A stretch of DNA of 64,000 nt from Gottfriedia sp002574545 (GCA_052180195.1 CP197469.1); one strand, 5' to 3'. Shown: positions 43,586-53,130, numbered from the stretch's first letter. A program made the numbers and translations. The notes: generated by a model not told the origin, from the sequence alone.

Positions 43586-43628
43586 AAAGTAGGTGTTATC
43601 TCAGAGAGAAGTAACATCTACTTTTTAT
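43586..43628. terminator. Terminator after the two-component system
   Basis: An 11-bp stem with one G-U pair (43589-43599 with 43612-43622). The T-rich tail is better on the plus strand, but the position, 30 bases after the response-regulator stop, suggests it ends the minus-strand operon. Confidence 0.6.
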
Positions 43629-43652
43629 TTACATTTCTAACCACTGACCTTC

Positions 43653-44321
43653 TTATTTCACCATTCCATTTCTAAGTGCTGTCACGACTACTTGTGTTCG
43701 GTCTTCACAACCAAATTTTTGTAATATACGGTGAACATGTGATTTTACAGTACCTTCCGTTATAAATAATTTTTTACCGATTTGGTCATTTCGAAGTCCA
43801 TACGCCATTTCCTGGAGGATTTCTTGTTCACGATCGGTTAGTTTCTCGATTAAAATTGTTTCACCTTTCTTACCCGGTACAGTAAATCCAGAAACAATGG
43901 CTTTAGAAAGTGCATTTGCTGCTAGAGTTGTTTTAAAAATCGCTTCACCTCGATGTGCAAACCGAATAGCATCAAGCATTTCCTCAACTTCAGCATCTTT
44001 TAATAAAAATCCTACAGCTCCTGATCGAATCCCTTGATAAATATATTCTTGATCATCAAATGTAGTTAAAATAACAATTTTCGTCGAAGGTAATTGTTTC
44101 ATTATTTCTTTTGTAGCATTTATTCCTGAAAGATTAGGCATTTGTATATCCATCAGAATAACATCTGGGTGTGTTTCTTTTGCTAACTTGATTGCTTCTA
44201 TTCCGTCGGATGCCTCACCAATTATGTTCATATCATCTTGTAAATTTATTACATAACGAAAGCCTTGCCTTATCATTGTTTGGTCATCAACTAGTAAGAC
44301 TTTTATTTTTTCATATGACAT
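43653..44321 (-). CDS. NarL/LuxR-type response regulator
   Basis: A 222-residue response regulator. The receiver domain (about 5-120) carries phosphoacceptor D58 in VILMDIQMP, the acidic pair D12-D13 and a conserved Lys in LLKDAE. The LuxR-type helix-turn-helix (about 150-215) reads LTDREQEILQEMAYGLRNDQIG. It follows the sensor kinase gene by 21 bases. The target is probably the divergent membrane protein gene or an exporter elsewhere. Confidence 0.93.
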   Translation of the reverse strand: MSYEKIKVLLVDDQTMIRQGFRYVINLQDDMNIIGEASDGIEAIKLAKETHPDVILMDIQMPNLSGINATKEIMKQLPSTKIVILTTFDDQEYIYQGIRSGAVGFLLKDAEVEEMLDAIRFAHRGEAIFKTTLAANALSKAIVSGFTVPGKKGETILIEKLTDREQEILQEMAYGLRNDQIGKKLFITEGTVKSHVHRILQKFGCEDRTQVVVTALRNGMVK

Positions 44322-44342
44322 ACTTACTCACCCTTCCTCAAG

Positions 44343-45482
44343 TCACAATGGTATTTTTGCAATGATTTCAAAGCCATGTGGATATACAACTGAATACGAA
44401 AGACTACCATTCATTTCTTCTAATCTTTCTCTCATTGATTTCAATCCAAATCCTTCACTAATTTTTTGAGCATTATCTAAATCACCATTATCCCTAACGG
44501 TCATATTGATGCTTTCAGATTCCTTTTTCAGTACAACATCTAGTTTAGTGGCTTGAGAATGACGTATAACATTTGTAATTGATTCCTGTAAGATTCTAAA
44601 CAGTATTTTGTATACCGCGACGTCTAATTCAACATCACCAATCTCCGCTTTAAAAGAATATTGAATAGAGGACGAGGACTCCATATGTTTCAGTAAAGTT
44701 TCCAATGTGCCAATTGCTGATTGTGGAAGTTCATCAGCAATTGAATGAACAGATTTACGTATATCATCTAACCCTTTTCGAGCAACTACTAACATATCCT
44801 TTAAACTTTGTTCGGCTTGATTTGGATCCTTTTTTACCATATATTGTACAGCTTGTATTTGAACGATAATTGAAGTTAAACTATGACCAACCGCATCATG
44901 AATATCTCTTGCAATGCGATTTCTCTCTTCTAAAATTGCATTTTGCATAACAGTAGATGACGCTTCTTGTAATTGACTATATGCTTTTTCTAAATTAATA
45001 ACATATTGTTTATTCAATTCATACATTTCATTCCGCTGCATTCTATTTCTAATATTTATATAAAAAATAATTGAGAATAAACTATATGTAAAAACGTTTA
45101 ATAAATCTTGGTGTCCAAATCGCGTATAGATTAAAGCAATGACAATCATAACGATAATTGATGTAATCGGGGTCCTTGATAAAGTTGACCGAGTAATCGT
45201 TATGTGTAACATAAATGCTAAAAAATACAAAACATTTATTTCTTTGAACAGTATTAATCCTACCAATGCTTCAATCATCATAACACTAAATGCAATCACT
45301 AAATTTACATTCGACCATTTATCTTTAGGAATCAATAATACACATGTAAAAGTAACCCAAATCGTTAAATATAGCGCAGTTTTAAAAGGTGATCCACTAA
45401 ATAATTCTCCAGTGTACATGAAAATTAAAATAATAATAGCACCTATGATTGGTCTTAATAAGAAGACTTTGTCCTCCTTCAA
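44343..45482 (-). CDS. Sensor histidine kinase (HisKA_3 / DesK-LiaS group)
   Basis: A sensor of about 379 residues. Five or six membrane helices (about 10-145) with almost no extracellular loop are followed by a coiled coil (about 155-185). The phosphoacceptor motif RNRIARDIHDAVGHSLTS and a C-terminal ATPase ending FGLKSMRERLEEMNG come next. The start is probably TTG at 45482, because GGGGAGG is then 9 bases upstream. A TTG 9 bases earlier directly abuts that site. Such kinases often sense membrane or envelope state. Confidence 0.9.
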   Translation of the reverse strand: MKEDKVFLLRPIIGAIIILIFMYTGELFSGSPFKTALYLTIWVTFTCVLLIPKDKWSNVNLVIAFSVMMIEALVGLILFKEINVLYFLAFMLHITITRSTLSRTPITSIIVMIVIALIYTRFGHQDLLNVFTYSLFSIIFYINIRNRMQRNEMYELNKQYVINLEKAYSQLQEASSTVMQNAILEERNRIARDIHDAVGHSLTSIIVQIQAVQYMVKKDPNQAEQSLKDMLVVARKGLDDIRKSVHSIADELPQSAIGTLETLLKHMESSSSIQYSFKAEIGDVELDVAVYKILFRILQESITNVIRHSQATKLDVVLKKESESINMTVRDNGDLDNAQKISEGFGLKSMRERLEEMNGSLSYSVVYPHGFEIIAKIPL

Positions 45483-45649
45483 AATAAACAACCTCCCCTC
45501 ATTTACTTATAATTTTAAACAATATTCTTCCTGTTTTCCTCTATCTCTAGTTATAGACTTCATGATCAAATTTCTATCAAATAGAAGTCGATTCAACATT
45601 AATAAAAGAATATCATTAGAACATACAAAACAAATTAAGGAGAGAATCT

Positions 45650-46195
45650 ATGAATCAACAATATATTATTATCGGAATCATTATTTTACTTTTAGTTTAT
45701 CGGATCTTTAAAAGGGTCCGTAAAAGTATCGGATGGCAGCAATTGAATAGGAAGAAAATGTATTTCAGTACAGTTATCTTTTTTATAATTGGAACGCTAA
45801 TCTTATTACAAAGTGGTTTTAAACCAATTATTTTAACATCAGATATAGTTGGTATTCTAATTGGAATTGGGCTTGCTTATTTCGCTTCAACCAAAACAAA
45901 TTATGAAAATAGGAATGGAGCATGGTTCTTTAATACAAATATTTGGATTAGCTCCACTGTCACACTACTATTCTTCGGTCGTTTAGTTTATCGAATTTAT
46001 GATCTTTATTTAATTGAAAAACTAAATGGATTACAAAATGATGTTTTATCTAACAGATTACAAAGCATGGCATCTGGATGGTCTGCTGGGCTAATGCTGA
46101 TCATGTTTGCCTATTATATCGTCTTCAATTTATTCATGATTAAAAAAGAGAAAACACTTACTCAAGCAACCAACGATTTCCCTATTGAAAATTAA
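45650..46195 (+). CDS. Membrane protein, CcdC/DUF1453-like
   Basis: A 181-residue protein with about five membrane helices. It has the pattern STKTNYENRNGAWFFNTNIWI followed by FFGRLVYRIYDLY, which resembles the T-x-YE-R and RxxYR features of CcdC-type DUF1453 proteins. AAGGAGAG lies 7 bases before the ATG. It is divergent from the two-component system, so it is a candidate target of that regulator. Function unknown. Confidence 0.72.
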   Translation: MNQQYIIIGIIILLLVYRIFKRVRKSIGWQQLNRKKMYFSTVIFFIIGTLILLQSGFKPIILTSDIVGILIGIGLAYFASTKTNYENRNGAWFFNTNIWISSTVTLLFFGRLVYRIYDLYLIEKLNGLQNDVLSNRLQSMASGWSAGLMLIMFAYYIVFNLFMIKKEKTLTQATNDFPIEN

Positions 46196-46226
46196 TTACT
46201 TGTATTGTTTTTTCATGGAAATATAA

Positions 46227-46262
46227 ATACCCACAAGGAACTATACATACCTTGTGGGTTTC
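46227..46262. terminator. Bidirectional terminator
   Basis: A perfect 10-bp stem (46229-46238 with 46250-46259) with an 11-base loop lies between two convergent genes. Confidence 0.8.
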
Positions 46263-46265
46263 TTG

Positions 46266-46964
46266 TTATTGACGATCTAAAGCAAAATCCACCGCATTTT
46301 CAGCATGAATTCTTGTTGTATCAAAGACAGGAATACTGCAATTTTCCTGAGAGATTAACATCGTTATTTCAGTACATCCTAAAATAACCGCTTCCGCTCC
46401 TTGTTCAATTAAATGATTGATTATATTTAAATAAACTTGCTTAGATTCCTCTTTTACAATTCCAAGACAAAGTTCTTCATAAATAATATGATGGATCACT
46501 TTTCTTTTTGCTTCATTTGGGACAATAACATCTAAACCAAACTGCTCAATTAATCTTCCTTTATAAAAATCATGCTCCATTGTAAATGCAGTTCCTAACA
46601 AAGCAACTTTTTTAATTCCATTATTTACAATTTCTTTAGCAGTTGCATCAGCAATATGTAATAAAGGTATATTGACCGATTCTTGAACTTCCTTTGCCAT
46701 CTTATGCATCGTATTCGTACAAATAACAAGACAATCTGCTCCACTATTCTCCAGCTTTTTAGCAATATCAATCATCATTGTTGTTAATTCATCCCATCGA
46801 TCCTCGAACTGAAGCGTTTTAATATCTTGAAAATCGACTGAATACAATATGCTTTTTGCGGAGTGATGACCGCCAAGTTTTTCTTTTACACGTTCGTTCA
46901 TAATTTGATAATACAGTAAAGAAGACTCCCAACTCATACCACCAATCAGCCCAATTGTTTTCAT
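46266..46964 (-). CDS. Aspartate/glutamate racemase family protein
   Basis: A 232-residue PLP-independent racemase-fold protein (RacX/YgeA-like). It starts MKTIGLIGGMSWESS, with the two catalytic cysteines in VICTNTMHK and LGCTEI. The second ATG (46964) is used because GGAGTGA is then 6 bases away. The family interconverts or eliminates D/L amino acids; the substrate cannot be fixed from sequence. Confidence 0.9.
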   Translation of the reverse strand: MKTIGLIGGMSWESSLLYYQIMNERVKEKLGGHHSAKSILYSVDFQDIKTLQFEDRWDELTTMMIDIAKKLENSGADCLVICTNTMHKMAKEVQESVNIPLLHIADATAKEIVNNGIKKVALLGTAFTMEHDFYKGRLIEQFGLDVIVPNEAKRKVIHHIIYEELCLGIVKEESKQVYLNIINHLIEQGAEAVILGCTEITMLISQENCSIPVFDTTRIHAENAVDFALDRQ

Positions 46965-47332
46965 TATCATTCACTCCAATTTCTTTAAAATTTTTACTCA
47001 TCTGCTCATTTTAAAAAATCAAGTTATGAAATGAACACGTTCTATATAAATTTAACAACTTTTATTATCTATTAGTTTAACAAGGAAATTTAAAGAGAAC
47101 TATAGGTATTATTTTAGTAATACTATTGAGTCAAGATATCCAACAAACAATTTCTATAGTTGCAAAAATTTGTTTTTTTCTTCCAGTACATGGCATAGTA
47201 GTTAAATAAAGAACTGAAATTAAATTTTTTCGCACACCTTCAAATCATCAATTAAGGATTGGTTCCTTTTAGTCTGAGTTTGCTTTCACTGTTCTTTTAA
47301 TCTGGAAATTACATAGAAGGAGGACATACAAC
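46965..47332. other. Intergenic region between racemase and DinB genes
   Basis: About 365 bases that must hold two divergent promoters. I see no further gene or clear operator. Confidence 0.4.
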
Positions 47333-47824
47333 TTGAGTAAAAAAGAAATCTTACAAAGTGGAGTCAAGCAAGTTTTTTACGAAGAAGAATGGTACCCGCC
47401 AATTTCAGAAGCGTTAAAGAATCTAACTGCTGCACAAGCATGTTGGCAACCAGAAGGAAAAGCCAGTAATACAATTTGGGAAAATGTAAACCATTTACTA
47501 TTCTTTAAAGAGCGCTTACTTTCACGCTTACAACAAGATAATACATTTGTTGCTCACAATAATAATGATGAAACGTTTGTCCAAGGCAGACCGAATGATG
47601 ATAATGCCTGGAAACAAACAGTAAAACGAACACTTCAAGTTCATGACGCCTTACAATCTACATTAGCATCCTTAAACGAAGCCGAACTAGATCAACCCAA
47701 ACCTTCACTACCAGTTTGGCAACAATATCAAAATATCCTTTTACACGACGCCTATCATACTGGACAAATTGTACAACTTCGTAAACTCCAAGGTTCATGG
47801 CCAACTCGGCGCCCAAATTTATAA
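47333..47824 (+). CDS. DinB-family protein
   Basis: A 163-residue four-helix-bundle protein of the DinB/YfiT superfamily. Candidate metal-binding histidines are in ENVNHLLF and in LLHDAYHTGQIV. The start is TTG at 47333 with AAGGAGGAC 7 bases upstream. Some relatives are bacillithiol-dependent transferases or metal-dependent hydrolases. No specific activity is assigned. It is monocistronic with a terminator. Confidence 0.88.
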   Translation: MSKKEILQSGVKQVFYEEEWYPPISEALKNLTAAQACWQPEGKASNTIWENVNHLLFFKERLLSRLQQDNTFVAHNNNDETFVQGRPNDDNAWKQTVKRTLQVHDALQSTLASLNEAELDQPKPSLPVWQQYQNILLHDAYHTGQIVQLRKLQGSWPTRRPNL

Positions 47825-47867
47825 CGATGATTAAAATTAACTAAAATTCACCCATAGCTTTTAAACA

Positions 47868-47908
47868 AATAACCAATTTCTCTGTAAAATTGAGAAATTG
47901 GTTTTTTT
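47868..47908 (+). terminator. Terminator of the DinB gene
   Basis: A 12-bp stem (47871-47882 with 47892-47903, one pair at the loop doubtful) is followed by a run of T. Confidence 0.85.
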
Positions 47909-47945
47909 GTCACTTCATTCTGCTCCTTGAAATTTTTTCAAACGA

Positions 47946-47998
47946 AAACAAAAATACCACCTACTTTTATCGGATTGGATAAAAATAGATGGTATTAA
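47946..47998 (-). terminator. Long hairpin downstream of the coat protein gene
   Basis: Arms of about 19 bases (starting near 47953 and ending near 47996) with three mismatches or G-U pairs are followed by a U-rich tract on the minus strand. It is about 145 bases after the coat gene stop. Confidence 0.65.
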
Positions 47999-48142
47999 AA
48001 TCAAAATATGGTTAACTTTTTTTGAAGACGAAAGGTTAAAAGCGGCATCAAAAAAAGTTATAAACCTAAGCAAAATCATTTAACAAATTTGAATAAGAGG
48101 TTTCGGACGAAAAAATTTTGTCCTTTTCTTCTCCAAATCGTA

Positions 48143-48535
48143 TTAGCCGAGTTTTGCTACTAATTGTGCTAATAATTGAATTGCTGCTTGAATAACTGCT
48201 TCAATTTGCAATTCAGTTTGTGTGACAACAATTCCATCTGAATTCTCAATGTAAACAGATTGTGATTGTAATTGAAGATTTTCTAAGGATTGAGCAACTT
48301 TTTGCAATTGACTAACTCTTGGATCATCAGCAAATAAAAGAATGACAGCTTCAATTGCAGCTTGTAGTGAAGCTTGTACTAAAACTAAAGCCTGAGCTTC
48401 AGTTTGAGCAACTGTAATCGTGTGTGAATCACGAACGACTAATCTTTGAAATTCTGCTTGTGCATTTTCTATTCTATTAAAAGATCTTTGTCTTTCTGCC
48501 ACACTAGCACTAGTAACTGGACGGATCGGATACAT
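48143..48535 (-). CDS. Spore coat protein, CotX/CotV domain
   Basis: A 130-residue protein with two copies of the spore coat X/V pattern. The first reads RDSHTITVAQTEAQALVLVQASLQAAI, best shown as VAQTEAQALVLVQASLQA. The second reads VTQTELQIEAVIQAAIQLL. The family builds the insoluble outer coat or crust, which agrees with other sporulation genes here. AGGAGGTGAT precedes the ATG closely. A SigK promoter is expected, but I could not identify a convincing one. Confidence 0.87.
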   Translation of the reverse strand: MYPIRPVTSASVAERQRSFNRIENAQAEFQRLVVRDSHTITVAQTEAQALVLVQASLQAAIEAVILLFADDPRVSQLQKVAQSLENLQLQSQSVYIENSDGIVVTQTELQIEAVIQAAIQLLAQLVAKLG

Positions 48536-48959
48536 TAAATCACCTCCTGATAGTTTTAATATAATTTATTCAAAAAAGATAATGTAGATTGGACAAGCAT
48601 CCTATTATAAATATGGAAGTTTTAATAGATTTCGATTAGAAAAATAGATTTACATTAAATTTTATTAATATTAGTAGCGAATTTGATAATAGAGTTCATG
48701 TTTCTAGTATTTATTACGATTGACACTTTAGAAATGGTAGACTACAAAAGGGTCATATCAAAAATGGATTATAACGAAAGTAGCTTTTCATTTTAAAAAT
48801 GGTACACTTCTTCTTACTATACAAATAAAAGACCCGCTATTTTGTACACAGACCGAATAGAATTAAAAGTCTTTTTTTTTAAATTAAAGTTCCTTATAGT
48901 AATTAGTAGCAAATCGAATGGATAGTAGTTTATCCACCTATTTAAGGAGAGGAATTCCT
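48536..48959. other. Intergenic region between the coat and pentapeptide-repeat genes
   Basis: About 420 AT-rich bases holding two divergent promoters. No gene or structured element was found. Confidence 0.4.
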
Positions 48960-49595
48960 ATGAAAATCGATACACCTTCAATCCCGAAAGAATTAATCAC
49001 TAGAAACTTTTATGACATTTTTTATGAAGAGGACCCAGAATTAGGAATGTGCGAAATCTCTGGCTCCGTTTTTGAAAATGAAGTTGTAGATCGAGTATAT
49101 TTATATAAAGCAGTCATCAAGAATTGTAAATTTACGAATACAGATTTGAGAAACATTAGTATGACTGATGTATATTTTGAAGACTGTGATTTATCAAATT
49201 GCAATATGAGAAACTCTTCCATCCACAAAGTGATTTTTAAGAATTGTAAATTATTAGGCGCAAATTTGACGGAATCTAGCATTGGAAATGTACAATTTGA
49301 AAATTCTGTTTTAAATTTATCACTGTTCGGAGAATCAAAACTAGAAAAAGTAATTTTTAAAGACTCTGTTCTAAAAAACACTGATTTTTATGATTGTAAA
49401 TTCAAAAAAATTGATTTTAATAGATGTAATATTGATGGAACAAATTTTGAACAAACATCTTTAAAAGGGATTGATATTAGTAGCTCTACTTTTAACGAAT
49501 TAACTGTTTCAATTAGTAATTTAAATGGCTGCAAAGTTTCATCAAATCAAGCCGTTCAATTTGCAACATTGATGGGACTAAAGATTGTTGATTAG
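48960..49595 (+). CDS. Pentapeptide-repeat protein
   Basis: A 211-residue protein with about 25 consecutive pentapeptide units of the A(D/N)LXX type (for example CKFTNTDLRN, CDLSNCNMRN, CKLLGANLTE). These fold as a right-handed quadrilateral beta helix. Start 48960 is preferred because GGAGAGG lies 7 bases upstream. The C-terminal cap reads QAVQFATLMGLKIVD. Some relatives (Qnr, MfpA) protect gyrase, but that cannot be inferred here. Confidence 0.85.
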   Translation: MKIDTPSIPKELITRNFYDIFYEEDPELGMCEISGSVFENEVVDRVYLYKAVIKNCKFTNTDLRNISMTDVYFEDCDLSNCNMRNSSIHKVIFKNCKLLGANLTESSIGNVQFENSVLNLSLFGESKLEKVIFKDSVLKNTDFYDCKFKKIDFNRCNIDGTNFEQTSLKGIDISSSTFNELTVSISNLNGCKVSSNQAVQFATLMGLKIVD

Positions 49596-49637
49596 AAGCT
49601 AAGTAGATGAGTTGTAGTTAATGGGAGGGAGTTAAAA

Positions 49638-50476
49638 GTGAAAAAGTTTCAGACACAATAGCAGCTGGTTATCGACATTCCGTCGGACTTCATTCTGATG
49701 GTACGGTTTATGCAGTAGGTGATCATAAATATGGCAAACTAGAAGTTAACGATTGGAGCGATATTGTGGCGGTTGCTGCGGGTAACGCTCACACGGGTAA
49801 TTCTCATACGATTGGATTAAAAGCAGACGGAACCGTTGTGGCTGTGGGATGGAACAAGCATGAACAATGTGATGTAAGCAACTGGCGTGAAATTGTGTCG
49901 ATTGCAGCTGGTTGGCGTCGTTCAGTCGGGCTAAAATCAGATGGTACGGTTATTGCTGTAGGTCGAAACAACGATGGTCAGTGCAATGTAAATGATTGGC
50001 ACAGCATTGTGGCTATTTCGGCAGGTGACTGGCATACTGTCGGACTTAAATCAGATGGCACCGTTACAGCTGTGGGCAATAATCGGTATAGCCAATCCAA
50101 AGTAAGCAAATGGCATGAGATCGTGGCGGTTGGGGCAGGGTATCTTCATACCATCGGATTAAAGTCGGACGGTACGGTTGTTGCTGTAGGACTGAATAAA
50201 GATGGTCAATGTAATGTTAGCAACTGGCACGACATAGTAGCAATCTCAGCTGGAAGTAATCATACGATTGGACTAAAGGAAGACGGCTCTGTTATAGCTG
50301 TCGGATTGAGTAGGCATGGCCAATGTAATGTAAGTGACTGGTGCGATATTATAGCAATTTCAGCAGGTTGTACACATACTCTCGGACTTAAATCAGATGG
50401 CACAGTTATTGCTACAGGTAGTAATGAATTTGGTCAATGCAATGTAAGTAACTGGCACAGTATCCAATTAAATTAA
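49638..50476 (+). pseudogene. RCC1-like seven-repeat protein, frameshifted at a poly-A run
   Basis: Seven RCC1-type repeats of about 39 residues are encoded. The typical unit is HTVGLKSDGTV, then AVG-N-GQCNVS-W, then IVAISAG. This is exactly enough for a seven-bladed propeller. The start that fits is GTG at 49638, with GGGAGGGA 7 bases upstream. It runs into a stop after seven codons. One extra A in the A5 run at 49641-49645 would join it to the repeat frame. Without this, the first in-frame canonical start is GTG at 49766, which loses most of blade 1. Base composition is richer in G+C than its neighbours. Confidence 0.75.
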
Positions 50477-50585
50477 ATAAGCAACAATTTTCTGAAAATA
50501 ACCCTTCTCCTCTACTGCTAATCATGATATATTTTCTTCTAGAAGGTGTAAAAAATAGCCAATTTTCTAAGGGGAGATTTATTAA

Positions 50586-51104
50586 ATGAAAAAAACAGCT
50601 CTTTTAGTAATCGATGTTCAGGCTTTTATGTTTTCCGAATCTAATCCAGTTTATAATAGTGAAACATTATTAAATAATCTAAACAAATTGATCGATAAAG
50701 CAAGAGCTACGAATACGCCGATATTTTATATACAGCATTCTGAAGAAGATTCTCCACTTGAATATGGTACACCTGGTTGGGAAATTCAGTCAGATATTGC
50801 TCCAATTGATGGAGATATCATTATACATAAAACAACACCAGACTCGTTTTTTAAGACGAATTTAAAAGAAGAGTTGGCAAAACTTGAAATTAACCATTTA
50901 GTTATGGCGGGAATTCAAACGGAAATCTGTGTTGATACTACGACTAGAAACGCCTTTGGAAATGGCTATGAAGTTACACTTGTTACGGATGCTCATAGTA
51001 CTTGGAATTCAGATGAGCTTACGGCCGAGCAGATTATTAAACACCATAATGAGACACTGCGCTGGCTAGCTGAACCTAAAACTACTGATGAAGTTAAATT
51101 TTAA
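50586..51104 (+). CDS. Cysteine hydrolase, isochorismatase family
   Basis: A 172-residue hydrolase with the catalytic triad D10 (LLVIDVQ), K82 and C115 (GIQTEICVDTT), including the usual cis-peptide segment before Cys. This group includes nicotinamidase-like and isochorismatase-like enzymes with varied amides as substrates. GGGGAG lies 9 bases before the ATG. A terminator follows directly. Confidence 0.9.
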   Translation: MKKTALLVIDVQAFMFSESNPVYNSETLLNNLNKLIDKARATNTPIFYIQHSEEDSPLEYGTPGWEIQSDIAPIDGDIIIHKTTPDSFFKTNLKEELAKLEINHLVMAGIQTEICVDTTTRNAFGNGYEVTLVTDAHSTWNSDELTAEQIIKHHNETLRWLAEPKTTDEVKF

Positions 51105-51131
51105 AAGGCAGCTAATAAGCTGCCTTTTAGA
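51102..51131. terminator. Bidirectional terminator
   Basis: A perfect 12-bp stem with a 4-base loop (about 51102-51130) begins at the isochorismatase-family stop codon. Confidence 0.75.
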
Positions 51132-51202
51132 CTGTTCGAAAATCACTTGCTTTCTTCATTGCTTCGCCTATCCTTGTTGTTCTAGTTCTTTTGTATTTTA
51201 AG

Positions 51203-51214
51203 GCAAACGTTTGC
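51203..51214. promoter_or_regulatory. LacI-type palindrome GCAAACGTTTGC
   Basis: A perfect 12-bp palindrome of the kind bound by LacI/GalR repressors, with the central CG. It lies between convergent genes, about 50 bases beyond the manA stop, so it has no obvious promoter to control. Confidence 0.4.
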
Positions 51215-51263
51215 ATTCATTCTGAAAACCCTCTGAAGCGACGCCTTTATTTTTCAATATTTT

Positions 51264-52208
51264 TTAAGTATGCGAAACAATTATTTCACAATCTCCATCT
51301 AAAACAAATTCCCCAAATCCAACAGGAATGATAAAGTTCGAGCCTTTTGTTAAATGATACTCTTCTCCGCTATGGATTAGTTTTCCATTACCGTTTATTA
51401 CACTTAATAGTAAATATTGATCATTATAGGTTAAATAAGCCTTTCCAGTAATATCCCATTTATAGACAGTGAAAAATTCCGAATCTACAAATGTATTAAT
51501 CTTTATATTTTCTTTTTCTTCCGTCTTACATTCGACTTCTGGTTCTTGATGTGGAATTGTTGTGACATCGATTGCTTTATTTAAATGAAGCTCTCTTAAA
51601 TTTCCTTCATGGTCTTTTCGATCATAATCGTAAACCCGATAAGTTGTATCAGAGCTCTGTTGTGTTTCTAATACGAGCGTTCCTTCACATAATGCATGAA
51701 TCGTTCCACTTGGGACATAGAAAAAATCCCCCGGCTTAATTTTTACTCGGCGAAGTAAATTTGACCATTTGCCTTCTTTAATTTGACTAATTAGTTCCTC
51801 TTTTGTTTTAGCGTTATGGCCAAAGATCATATGCGCATCTTCTTTACAATCAAGAATATACCAACATTCTGTTTTACCAAGATCACCATTTTCATTCACT
51901 TTTGCATAAGAATCTTCGGGATGAACTTGAACGGATAAATCCATATTTGCATCTAATATTTTCGTTAATAGTGGGAAAACCTCATCCTTTGGGTGACCAA
52001 ATAACTCCGGTTGCTTTTCCCATAATTCATTTAAGGTAATCCCTGCAAATCGTCCATTTTCAATAATAGATGCTCCATTAGGATGAGCTGAAATTGCCCA
52101 ACATTCACCTGTATTTTCATTTGGTATATCATAGTTAAAATCGGATTTTAAAGCTGTTCCACCCCATATTCGTTCTTTAAATACCGGTTTTAAAAATAAT
52201 GGTTGCAT
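51264..52208 (-). CDS. manA: Mannose-6-phosphate isomerase
   Basis: This enzyme interconverts mannose-6-phosphate and fructose-6-phosphate. The 314-residue cupin protein has zinc ligands H96 (in QVHPED), E114 (KTECWY) and H171 (GTIHAL), a typical short Bacillus-type enzyme. AGGAGG precedes the ATG closely. It is the last gene of the oligosaccharide locus and joins mannose metabolism to glycolysis. Confidence 0.95.
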   Translation of the reverse strand: MQPLFLKPVFKERIWGGTALKSDFNYDIPNENTGECWAISAHPNGASIIENGRFAGITLNELWEKQPELFGHPKDEVFPLLTKILDANMDLSVQVHPEDSYAKVNENGDLGKTECWYILDCKEDAHMIFGHNAKTKEELISQIKEGKWSNLLRRVKIKPGDFFYVPSGTIHALCEGTLVLETQQSSDTTYRVYDYDRKDHEGNLRELHLNKAIDVTTIPHQEPEVECKTEEKENIKINTFVDSEFFTVYKWDITGKAYLTYNDQYLLLSVINGNGKLIHSGEEYHLTKGSNFIIPVGFGEFVLDGDCEIIVSHT

Positions 52209-52231
52209 GCTAATTTCCTCCTATAGGCTAT

Positions 52232-53104
52232 TTATACTAGTGCATTTTTATTTAAAGCATTTTGTGCAAGCATAAGAGCTCCAGTAATTCCAGCATGATC
52301 TCCTAAGCCTGGTGATACGATATATTCAGATAACTCTGGTAAACTAACATAATCGCAAACTAGCTCATTCAAATATTGATAGATCTTATCGAAAACTTGC
52401 TTTTGATTCATAACTCCCCCACCAAGGACAATCTTCTTAGGTGATAAGATTAAAATATATTGCATAAGTGCTTGTGCAATGTAGTATCCTTCTAAGTCCC
52501 AAACCTCTTTTCGATTGACAAGGCTTGCACCACTTTCTCCAAAACGGGCTTCAATAGCTGGACCAGAAGCTAACCCTTCTAAACAATCACGGTGATAAGG
52601 ACATTTTCCTTTGTACTGATCTAGTGGATGTCGTCTTACTAAAATATGCCCCATCTCAGGATGAGTAATGCCTTGAAGCAACTCGCCATTAACAATGGCA
52701 CCAGCACCTATTCCAGTACCAACTGTTATATAAAGACAGCTATCTAAACCCTTCGCTGCTCCAAACATAGCCTCACCTAATGCCGCTGCATTCACATCCG
52801 TATTAAAACCAATTGGGACTGAAAAATGGCCTTTAAATACTTGAAGAAAAGGATAATTCTTCCACTCTTTTTTTGGTGTTGAAGTAATATTTCCATAGGT
52901 AGCGCTTTCTTTATTCAAATCAACTGGACCAAACGAAGCAATTCCTATTGCTCGTATTGGAAACTTATCGAAAAATTCAATCACCTTTGGGATCGTTTCA
53001 TCCGGTATCGTTGTCGGAATTTGAATTCTCTCAATTAAATTTCCATCTTCATCTCCAATAGCACATACAAACTTTGTTCCCCCTGCTTCGATTGCACCTA
53101 ACAT
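52232..53104 (-). CDS. ROK-family hexokinase (fructokinase/mannokinase type)
   Basis: A 290-residue ROK kinase using ATP on a free hexose. The N terminus AIEAGGTKFVCAIG is the phosphate-binding motif. TVGTGIGAGAI follows, with a zinc site formed by His and CPYHRDC. The substrate loop and size resemble GmuE/ScrK. Start 53104 is chosen for GGAGG upstream. With manA next, phosphorylation of mannose (or fructose) to the 6-phosphate is the likely role. Confidence 0.9.
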   Translation of the reverse strand: MLGAIEAGGTKFVCAIGDEDGNLIERIQIPTTIPDETIPKVIEFFDKFPIRAIGIASFGPVDLNKESATYGNITSTPKKEWKNYPFLQVFKGHFSVPIGFNTDVNAAALGEAMFGAAKGLDSCLYITVGTGIGAGAIVNGELLQGITHPEMGHILVRRHPLDQYKGKCPYHRDCLEGLASGPAIEARFGESGASLVNRKEVWDLEGYYIAQALMQYILILSPKKIVLGGGVMNQKQVFDKIYQYLNELVCDYVSLPELSEYIVSPGLGDHAGITGALMLAQNALNKNALV

Positions 53105-53130
53105 AAATTTTCCTCCCATGTATCAATTTT

